Source of the DNA: Candidatus Solincola jinzensis
GTDB lineage: Bacteria; Actinomycetota; Geothermincolia; Geothermincolales; RBG-13-55-18
Direction: 5' to 3'
Assembly (NCBI GenBank): GCA_015711875.1
Contig: JACVJG010000016.1
Location: forward strand, 1-15,259
DNA length: 15,259 nucleotides
The position numbers and the translations under genes are program-made. The notes under the pieces were generated by a model that saw only the letters and a list, made by a program, of their open reading frames with translations, was not told where the DNA came from and searched no databases. Shown piece by piece: positions 6,588-12,227 of this stretch (positions are counted from its first letter, which is position 1; each line of letters starts with the position of its first letter).

Positions 6588-6612
6588 ATATAAGCGAGGA
6601 GGTGGCTTTATA

Positions 6613-6981
6613 GTGAACGGTCCCGAGGGAGAGAAGCAGGCGCAGAAAGTGGGGGCGCTCCTTGGCGCAATGGCGGCCTTGATCATCCTGCGCCGCCTCA
6701 GGAAACGGCGCAAGGCGAAGAAACTGCTCAAACAGCGCGCAAAGGCCAAGGCAAAGCTGGCCGAGCGGCGCAAGAAAGAGCAGGAGGCGTCCCGCAGGCG
6801 TAAGGGCCGGAAGGGCGATAAGGGCAAGGAAAGGTCCATGCTGCAGCAGCTGGTGCGCTTCGCGGTGTTCCAATTCCTCAAGAAGCTCATCACGCAGCAG
6901 ATCAAGCAGATGGAAGTGGACCTGGGCAAGGGAAAGCTCGGCAAGCGCATCGTGGAGGCCACCGAGGGAGCCACGCAATAA
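6613..6981 (+). CDS. Very basic small hypothetical protein, possibly membrane associated
   Basis: This 122-aa protein is of unknown family. It has a short hydrophobic helix (13-27, VGALLGAMAALIILR), then an extremely Lys/Arg/Ala-rich stretch (27-72) likely to form a charged helix. A second amphipathic helix follows (76-103, LQQLVRFAVFQFLKKLITQQ), then a charged tail. The pattern suggests a membrane-tethered or nucleic-acid-binding peptide. The start is GTG at 6613, chosen because GAGGAGGT (6596-6603) stands nine bases before it. It is alone on its strand, behind a strong -10, a dyad and a structured leader. The next gene (7221-7024) runs toward it. Composition this biased makes homology calls unsafe. 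The gene is likely real because of the ribosome site and uninterrupted helical pattern. Confidence 0.68.
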   Translation: MNGPEGEKQAQKVGALLGAMAALIILRRLRKRRKAKKLLKQRAKAKAKLAERRKKEQEASRRRKGRKGDKGKERSMLQQLVRFAVFQFLKKLITQQIKQMEVDLGKGKLGKRIVEATEGATQ

Positions 6982-7023
6982 AAGCGCCGCCAGCGCCACC
7001 AAGTGGGGAGCGGGAGAACCCCC

Positions 7024-7221
7024 TCAGGCCTTAAAGCCGGTGGGTGGTTTGGACTTCTCCGACGTCTCCAGGATCAGGCGGTATGCGCGTTCATAGAGCT
7101 GAAAATAGGCATCCGCATCGCGGTACCTCGAGCGCTCTTCCTCGCCCGCGAACTCCAGGTACCTGCTGACCAGCTCCAGGGCCACCTCGGCCTGGGTCTT
7201 GGAGAGAAAACCGTTGGGCAT
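7024..7221 (-). CDS. Small hypothetical protein (65 aa)
   Basis: The reading frame is open for 134 codons, but the start at 7221 is preferred: GGGAGGAG lies six bases upstream of that ATG, and the upstream part of the frame is low-complexity. The 65-aa product (MPNGFLSKTQAEVALELVSR onward) is a soluble, highly charged protein. It is predicted mostly helical, with an aromatic/Tyr-rich segment YRDADAYFQLYERAYRLI in the middle. No family is recognised. It runs convergent to the basic small protein (42-bp gap) and divergent from the 134-aa membrane protein. The opposite TATAAT boxes at 7312-7319 could serve both divergent genes. An alternative start is ATG 7248 (adding MAKAREEKS). Confidence 0.6.
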   Translation of the reverse strand: MPNGFLSKTQAEVALELVSRYLEFAGEEERSRYRDADAYFQLYERAYRLILETSEKSKPPTGFKA

Positions 7222-7311
7222 GCTCTTCTCCTCCCTTGCTTTCGCCATGCGGCCGCCCGCGCGGAGCACGAGGCGTTTGCCGCCAGCAGTATCGAATCCT
7301 CCTCGCGCCGC

Positions 7312-7319
7312 ATTATAAT
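7312..7319. promoter_or_regulatory. Palindromic -10 element read on both strands
   Basis: ATTATAAT gives TATAAT on the plus strand (7314-7319) and TATAAT on the minus strand (7317-7312). It lies between the divergent 65-aa and 134-aa genes. On the minus strand TTTCAC at 17 bp is a weak -35; on the plus strand no -35 stands out. Confidence 0.45.
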
Positions 7320-7367
7320 CTGTTCGTCTCCCTCGTGAAACGCGTTTGATCGAGACAGGAGCGTGAT

Positions 7368-7772
7368 ATGGAGGTCCCCACGGCGGCCCTGGCGTTCTTC
7401 TCCACCCTGGGGCTGCTGCTGCTGGCATACGTAGTCCATTTTCGGCGTCGAGCCCTCGCGATGGGAGAGGAGCACCTCCGCGCGGCTCTATCGCGCGCCG
7501 TCAAGGGTGAGGAGGACGCCTCACGGGAAGAGCTGCTGGAGGGAGCGAGGGAGCTTGATAAGAGGCTGCGCCGCGCGCTTGCGGCCGTCTCCACGGCGCT
7601 GCTGGCGGACCTCGCCGCCTGCCTGGCGCTGACCTTCACCTCAACCCTTCCCGGGCTTTCCCTCGCCCTGTCCGGATCATGCGTGTTCCTGTCCCTGGCC
7701 GCCGTTTCCATCAGCCTGTTGCGCGACATCCCCCGAGCGGCCGCAGCGGGGCTTGAGCGTGACGGTGAGTGA
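7368..7772 (+). CDS. Small hypothetical membrane protein
   Basis: This 134-aa protein has three hydrophobic segments (about 5-24, 70-92 and 96-118). Between the first and second is a soluble, charged helical stretch of about 45 residues (25-69, with EEHLRAALSRAV and SREELLEGARELDKRLRRAL). The hydrophilic part could be cytosolic and form a coiled coil. No family is recognised. The ATG at 7368 follows AGGAG (7357-7361) by six bases. It lies 108 bp upstream of the membrane/FAD fusion gene on the same strand and may be co-transcribed with it, though the gap holds a hairpin and an AT-rich segment that could be a separate promoter. Confidence 0.66.
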   Translation: MEVPTAALAFFSTLGLLLLAYVVHFRRRALAMGEEHLRAALSRAVKGEEDASREELLEGARELDKRLRRALAAVSTALLADLAACLALTFTSTLPGLSLALSGSCVFLSLAAVSISLLRDIPRAAAAGLERDGE

Positions 7773-7880
7773 GGGCAAAGGGAAGCGGCGTATTCGTGAG
7801 GTATATTTATTTGTAGCCCAGATCCGTAGCCGGGTCCAGCCGGCTGTCGCGGGATCATGTTTTCCAAGGAGGTTTGAGAG
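7773..7880 (+). promoter_or_regulatory. Intergenic region before the membrane/FAD fusion gene
   Basis: It contains an AT-rich segment with TATATT (7802-7807), a possible -10, and the 11-mer TTTATTTGTAG (7806-7816) also present upstream of the DUF72 gene. A 6-bp hairpin follows: AGCCGG (7828-7833) with CCGGCT (7840-7845). An unusually complete ribosome site, AAGGAGGT (7866-7873), sits seven bases before the ATG at 7881. Confidence 0.4.
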
Positions 7881-10151
7881 ATGCGGAGGAAGGGCTTGTT
7901 GCTTTTCTTGCTCGCATGCACACCATGGCTGGTCCTTCCCGTGCTCGCCTACTTCGAGCTGGTCAAGTGGGGCGCCCTGGCGGGCCTGTCCCTGGTCCTG
8001 CTCATGTTCCTTGTCATGCCGGCGAAAAGGAGATGGGGGATCATGCAGGCCTTCTCCCTTCTCTTCTTCCTGGTGGCCACGGCTGCCTCCTTCGTCCTTG
8101 GCGAGGACATCTCCACGCGCGTGCCCAACCTCCTGGCGGGAGGTTTCGCTTGCCTCACCATCATGGCGGGATACGGGGCCCTGGAGGGCATCCTTTTTCC
8201 CGCTCACTATCTATATCTCGATTACCCGGACAGCATGAGGGAGAGCCCCATCCTGCGCCGCGCCATCTGGATCCTCACCCTGGCCTGGGACGGTCTTTTC
8301 CTGGCGGGCCTGGCGGCGAACATAGTGGTCATGCTGGCTTTGCGCGGAGACGCCTCGGTCTCCGTGGCCTGCATCTCCTCGGGAGGCATCTTCGCGGCGG
8401 GCATGGTTGCGACCCCCGCTCTCGCCGTCATCCTTCCGCGGCGCATGGAATCCGGCCTGGTGGAGAAAGGCCCTCTGGCCGTCAAGTGGGCTCCCACCCC
8501 TCTCGAGCCCGGTCGCGGCCTGCGCGGAAACGAGTACGACGTGGCGGTTGTGGGCGCGGGCATAGGGGGGCTGGCCTGCGCCTCCCTGCTTTCCCACGCC
8601 GGAATGAGGGTACTGGTGGCGGAGAAAGCCAGGTTGGCAGGGGGGTTTTGCCAGACATACAACTGGGAGGGCTTTCCACTCAATTCAGGCCCCACCATGC
8701 TCACGGGAGGCGCAGAGGGCGGGGTCCTTCACGGCCTTATCGCGCGCCTCGGGCTGGAGGGCGAGGTGCCCATGCGCAGGCTGGAGTGGGGAATAGCCGA
8801 CGGCAGGATAGCTCTGCGCCTGGGCGCTGGAAGCGACGAGGATCTGGACAAACTGGGCAAGAAGTTTCCCAACTGCCGCGATGGGCTGCTTCGCCTCTTC
8901 AACGACCTGCGCCGATTCCGGGGCGAGTTCAGGGACCGCCCGGACCCTCTTACCTCCCCCCTTCCCTCGAGCCTGGAGGAATACCACGAGCAGTTCGTGC
9001 GCCATCCCGTCTCCGCGCTCTGGCAGAACCTGAGCTTCCAGGACATGCTGGATGAGTACCTCCCCGGCGAGCCGCTTGCCGCTCTGCTAGGAAAGACGGC
9101 GGCGCTCTTAGGGGGTGAGCCCGGGCGCTTTCCCGCTTACGAAGGGGCGCGTTTGCTCTCCTCGCTTTTCATCGACGGCATATATTACCCGCGCCGCCAC
9201 TTCTCACACCTCAGCCAGAGGCTAGCCGAGGTGGTGCGTGAAGCGGGGGGAGAGGTCCTCACCTCCTGCGGCGCCGAGGAGGTTCTGGTGAAAGGGGAGG
9301 GCTCCCACGCCGTGCCCCTGGGGTTGCGGCTCGCGGACGGCACCCAAGTGAGGTCCGGCGTGGTGGTGCTGGGTATCGACCCGCGCCGCGCGGTGCCCGG
9401 CCTTATCCAGCCCCGTCATCTCGGACCCGAAATGCTCAAGGAGATGCAGAAGCTGCGCGCCTCCGATTCCGCCTTCGTCCTCCACCTCATCTTCCAGGAG
9501 GACCTCCGCATCCCGGAGAGGGTCTTCTACTTTCCGGCCAGGGCGAGGCGCGTCCGCACCGGCGACACCTATATGAGCGTAGATTCCATCATCCTGACCA
9601 AGGAACCATGCACGATCAAAGAGAGGCCGGGATACGTCCTCATGGCGCGGGTGAACGTCCCCAACCACTGTTATCACGCTTTTGATGACCAAGCGGGTGG
9701 CGCGGAGCTGGCCTCGGAACTGACCGCGGTGATCAAAGAGGAGATCTCGGCCATCCTTCCCGCGGTTAAGAAGGCGGTGAGGGAGTTCGTGACCACGCCC
9801 GCGCATTTCAGCCGTTTGACCTCCAACGGGCAGGGATGCGCGTTCGGGTTCGCGCCTCTGGTCACGCAGTGGTACTACCGCCGCCCCGGGCCGCGCCTTC
9901 CCCTTGCCAACCTCTACCTGGTAGGCGCCTGGAGCCGCTTTGGAGGCGGCGTGGAGGGGGCGGTGCTGAGCGGCGTGGTCGCGGCGCGCGAGCTCTGCGG
10001 CGAAAATCCCTATGGGGGAGCGCTGGGTGGCTTCGCCCAAGCGAAGAGCGAGCCGCCTGAGCCTGCCGCGGAGGGAGAGGGGAAAAAGCCACGGCGCTTC
10101 AAACGAGGCGGGAAAAAAGCCCCGGGGGGAGAGGAAAATGGGCGAGGGTAA
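7881..10151 (+). CDS. Fusion of a six-helix membrane domain with a CrtI-like FAD oxidoreductase
   Basis: The 756-aa protein has two parts. Residues 1-190 hold about six hydrophobic helices (near 5-25, 30-47, 55-75, 84-105, 130-155 and 165-186). Residues 219-705 form a phytoene-desaturase-like flavoprotein. Its Rossmann motif is GAGIGG (225-230) with acidic Glu248 ending the second strand, and LAGGFCQTYNWEGFPLNSGP follows (252-271). A GIYYPRRH segment (433-440) matches the family's GGxYYPxGG region. The C-terminal FAD-binding motif is NLYLVGAWSRFGGGVEGAVL (677-696). A basic tail ends the protein (about 732-756). Relatives desaturate, isomerise or saturate carotenoids and other polyprenyl lipids, usually as peripheral membrane proteins of about 500 aa without an N-terminal membrane domain. 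The start is secured by AAGGAGGT seven bases upstream. It overlaps the phosphoesterase gene by 14 bp. The flavoprotein call is firm; the substrate is unknown. Confidence 0.85.
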   Translation: MRRKGLLLFLLACTPWLVLPVLAYFELVKWGALAGLSLVLLMFLVMPAKRRWGIMQAFSLLFFLVATAASFVLGEDISTRVPNLLAGGFACLTIMAGYGALEGILFPAHYLYLDYPDSMRESPILRRAIWILTLAWDGLFLAGLAANIVVMLALRGDASVSVACISSGGIFAAGMVATPALAVILPRRMESGLVEKGPLAVKWAPTPLEPGRGLRGNEYDVAVVGAGIGGLACASLLSHAGMRVLVAEKARLAGGFCQTYNWEGFPLNSGPTMLTGGAEGGVLHGLIARLGLEGEVPMRRLEWGIADGRIALRLGAGSDEDLDKLGKKFPNCRDGLLRLFNDLRRFRGEFRDRPDPLTSPLPSSLEEYHEQFVRHPVSALWQNLSFQDMLDEYLPGEPLAALLGKTAALLGGEPGRFPAYEGARLLSSLFIDGIYYPRRHFSHLSQRLAEVVREAGGEVLTSCGAEEVLVKGEGSHAVPLGLRLADGTQVRSGVVVLGIDPRRAVPGLIQPRHLGPEMLKEMQKLRASDSAFVLHLIFQEDLRIPERVFYFPARARRVRTGDTYMSVDSIILTKEPCTIKERPGYVLMARVNVPNHCYHAFDDQAGGAELASELTAVIKEEISAILPAVKKAVREFVTTPAHFSRLTSNGQGCAFGFAPLVTQWYYRRPGPRLPLANLYLVGAWSRFGGGVEGAVLSGVVAARELCGENPYGGALGGFAQAKSEPPEPAAEGEGKKPRRFKRGGKKAPGGEENGRG

Positions 10152-10950
10152 CAGGCGCTTCAAAGTGGCGCAGATCTCCGACCTGCACTGCGGGGACCTG
10201 CGTTTCGACCGCAATCTCATGCTCAACTGCATAGACATCGTGAATCAGGAACGACCCGAGCTGGTAGTGGTGGCGGGAGACCTCTCCCTGGAGGGCTATC
10301 GCGAGCAGTTCGAGGAGGCGAAGGAATACATATCCATGCTGGCCTGCCCGCGCAAGGTGGTGATAGCCGGCAACCACGACTGCCGCAACGTGGGATACCT
10401 GCATTTCGAGGAGATGTTCGGGCCTCGCATCTCGAGCCTCGAGTTCGAGCACGGTGGCGCCTGCGGCGAGCATCTGAGCGGTCTGGTGAAGGTAGTGGCG
10501 GTGGATTCCAACAAGCCGGACATCAACGACGGCGAGGTGGGCAGGCACAACTACGGTTTCATCGAGGAGCAGTTCTCGGCCCAGGCATCCTTCAAGATCT
10601 TCGTCCTCCACCACCACCTCGTCCATATACCGGGCACGGGAAGGGAACGTAACATCGTCTGGGACGCCGGGGACGTGCTGCAGGTCTTGCGCGACCTGCG
10701 GGTGGACATCGTCCTCAGCGGACACAAACACGTGCCCTACGTATGGCCCCTGGCCCGCATGTACCTTATAACCTCGGGAACGGTCTCCACCTGGAGGACA
10801 CGCGGGCGCACGCCGCCATCCTTTAACCTCATCGAGATAGACAGCGAGGAGATAACCGTGCACGAGGTGTCATCGGCGGACGGCGCGAGAAACACGGCCG
10901 CTTATCCGCGCTGGTGGTGTCTCGAACGCTTCTCAGGTTATACCCATTGA
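10138..10950 (+). CDS. Calcineurin-like metallophosphoesterase
   Basis: This 270-aa protein carries all five metal-ligand blocks of the calcineurin-like fold: D15-x-H17 (SDLHCG), GD (Asp48 in VAGDLSLEG), GNHD (78-81), a histidine cluster LHHHLV (157-162), and GHKH (195-198). The arrangement is like class III cyclic-nucleotide phosphodiesterases (CpdA/Icc) and UDP-diacylglucosamine pyrophosphatase relatives, which hydrolyse phosphodiester or pyrophosphate bonds with two metals. The ATG at 10138 is chosen because the metal motif begins 15 residues later and a GGGGGGAGAGG run precedes it. A longer open frame from 10012 adds only a low-complexity stretch. It overlaps the end of the membrane/FAD gene by 14 bp in another frame, which implies translational coupling and a shared process. 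No signal peptide is seen, so it is cytosolic. Substrate unknown. Confidence 0.87.
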   Translation: MGEGNRRFKVAQISDLHCGDLRFDRNLMLNCIDIVNQERPELVVVAGDLSLEGYREQFEEAKEYISMLACPRKVVIAGNHDCRNVGYLHFEEMFGPRISSLEFEHGGACGEHLSGLVKVVAVDSNKPDINDGEVGRHNYGFIEEQFSAQASFKIFVLHHHLVHIPGTGRERNIVWDAGDVLQVLRDLRVDIVLSGHKHVPYVWPLARMYLITSGTVSTWRTRGRTPPSFNLIEIDSEEITVHEVSSADGARNTAAYPRWWCLERFSGYTH

Positions 10951-11058
10951 GGGAGGCGACAGGGGCCCGTTCTGCTCCCACCCAGGGACAAGAGCGGGTT
11001 TCACGACATCCACGCCGTTGAAGGGTTGAAATGGAGAATCGCGGCTTTATTTTGGCAA
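10951..11058. other. Convergent intergenic region with an inverted repeat
   Basis: AGGGTTGA (11022-11029) and TCAACCCT (11059-11066) are perfect complements 29 bases apart. The second arm includes the response regulator's stop codon. It may mark the boundary of the two convergent transcripts, but there is no T tract typical of an intrinsic terminator. Confidence 0.35.
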
Positions 11059-11427
11059 TCAACCCTCCAGAAGGGCACGGATTTTCTCCATCAGGTCCCC
11101 GAAGACATAGGGCTTGGCGATATAGTCGGCCGCTCCCAGCTCCCTGCCCCTCTCCAGATCCTCTGGGCGGTTTTTCACCGTGGAGATGATGACGGGTGCA
11201 TCTAAGGTAACCGGGTCCTGCTTGAGCTCCTCCATGATCTCCCAGCCGCTTTTCCCCGGCATGAGTATGTCCAGGATGATGAGGTCGGGCTTTCCGCTCC
11301 TGCACAGCTCGACCGCCACCGCGCTGTCCGAGCAGCACAGAACCTCGAAGTCCTCCTTTTCGAGCTTCCTCCTGAGCATCTCCACGATGGCCTCGTTATC
11401 GTCTATTATGGCTATCTTAGCTCTCAT
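11059..11427 (-). CDS. Single-domain response regulator (CheY-like receiver)
   Basis: This 122-aa protein is a bare receiver domain. It has the acidic pair Asp9-Asp10 (IIDDNEAI), the phosphoacceptor Asp53 in IILDILMPGKSG, Ser82/Thr83 at the end of strand 4 (VIISTVKN), and Lys105-Pro106 (YIAKPY). All residues for phosphorylation and switching are present, and there is no output domain. The start at ATG 11427 is preferred over an upstream ATG at 11475 because GGAGGGG lies just before it and the fold begins at once. No histidine kinase lies nearby, so it is an orphan. It could pass phosphate to or from a distant kinase, or act by protein contact as CheY and Spo0F do. Given the SigH-like factor in the window, a Spo0F-like role is conceivable but not shown. 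It is convergent with the phosphoesterase gene. Confidence 0.9.
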   Translation of the reverse strand: MRAKIAIIDDNEAIVEMLRRKLEKEDFEVLCCSDSAVAVELCRSGKPDLIILDILMPGKSGWEIMEELKQDPVTLDAPVIISTVKNRPEDLERGRELGAADYIAKPYVFGDLMEKIRALLEG

Positions 11428-11960
11428 GTCTGCCCCTCCAAGCCTTCCCACGCCTTTTAAGTCGGTTTGCCGCATGCTGGGCCCAATTACGGCAAGCGCG
11501 CGGCGCGGAAACCCGCCACCGCCGCTGGTGCCGCGGGGAGCCAGCGCCCATACCCCTTTTCACCCGCGCCAGCAGGCGTGTTCTTGCACTTGAGGGCTTT
11601 GTCCGCCTGCCTTACCATCTTTTTCGGCTTGAGGGGCGAAAAGTTGAACCAGGGCGCAGAGGAGCCCGCACGGACATGGGCTGGCACTAAAAAGAGAAGC
11701 GCGAGCTGCACCCGTGGCGAAAACAAAACCGTGAGGCGCTGCCATGCGTTTTTCGGGCCGCGGCGGAGCTGGAGGGAGCATGATGCGTAAGACAGGATCA
11801 CCCGGGAAAGCCGCCGCAAGCGCGAGCCTCTCGCCCTTGCGGGGCCGGTTCTGCTCTCGCGCCGCGAAAACCAGGGGAGCCCAGCGCTGTATACGCCCCG
11901 CTTGCGGGTCCATGGAGGCCATGCATTCCGCGGCATTGGCTAAAGCCTGCTTCCGTCACA

Positions 11961-11987
11961 GCTCAGCGGCACTTGAAGTGCCTGAGC
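11961..11987. repeat. 27-base hairpin with a two-base bulge
   Basis: GCTCA (11961-11965), bulge GC, GGCACT (11968-11973), loop TGA, AGTGCC (11977-11982), TGAGC (11983-11987) form an 11-bp stem. It is in the middle of gene-free DNA, with no T tract after it. Confidence 0.65.
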
Positions 11988-12018
11988 GTTGTAAGCTAAT
12001 GATATCGACTGGCGGAAC

Positions 12019-12050
12019 GGCGACAAAAGCCTCTACGGCCGCAAGTCGCC
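12019..12050 (+). ncRNA. Nested hairpin, possible structured RNA element
   Basis: GGCGAC (12019-12024) pairs with GTCGCC (12045-12050). Inside it GCC (12029-12031) pairs with GGC (12037-12039), leaving A-rich internal loops (AAAA and CGCAA). The look is that of a folded RNA, and parts recall c-di-GMP-I riboswitches, but the conserved GGCAAACC and GACGCAAAGCC strings are missing. I do not assign it to a class. Confidence 0.3.
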
Positions 12051-12130
12051 CATGCCATTGGCCCGCTCGACGGTCGCGGATCCACCGCCGCGTCAAGCCC
12101 TTCAATAGCGGCCATGCGTCTGTAACCAGG

Positions 12131-12181
12131 CGCTTTATCGCTGGGTTGTTTAAAGCGAGGGGGATGGGTATATACTATAAT
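12131..12181 (+). promoter_or_regulatory. Promoter and operator-like dyad of the radical SAM gene
   Basis: CGCTTTA (12131-12137) and TAAAGCG (12151-12157) form a perfect 7-bp dyad with a 13-base spacer. They lie just upstream of overlapping -10 candidates TATACT (12171-12176) and TATAAT (12176-12181). TTGTTT (12146-12151) is a possible -35, with 19 bp to TATACT. The dyad would cover the -35, which fits repression. Confidence 0.5.
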
Positions 12182-12227
12182 GCAGTTTTTCCGTCTTTCA
12201 TGCTTGCACCGAAGAGAGGGGAACATC

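Larger units (their letters stand above)
11428..12119. other. Gene-free stretch upstream of the response regulator and radical SAM genes
   Basis: Frames here are Pro/Arg/Ser-rich and lack ribosome sites, so none is called. Near the middle CTTTTTCG and CGAAAAG (about 11626-11645) can pair. Two stronger hairpins follow at 11961-11987 and 12019-12050. The stretch may hold structured RNA or decayed sequence. No mobile-element or RNA family is recognised. Confidence 0.45.

Noticed and set aside
7288..7300. A T-loop-like string (ATCGAATCCT) suggesting a tRNA
   Set aside because: No acceptor, D or anticodon stems can be formed around it.
7874..9055. A 393-codon plus-strand frame overlapping the membrane/FAD gene
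   Set aside because: It is a Gly/Arg/Pro/His-rich shadow in another frame, while the FAD frame has the ribosome site and motifs.
9222..10238. A 338-codon minus-strand frame
   Set aside because: Antisense to the end of the FAD gene and the start of the phosphoesterase gene; Arg/Leu-biased without motifs.
12001..12060. Possible c-di-GMP-I riboswitch
   Set aside because: There is a loose likeness to the AAAGCC...GGCC part, but the conserved GGCAAACC and GACGCAAAGCC strings are missing, so no class was assigned.
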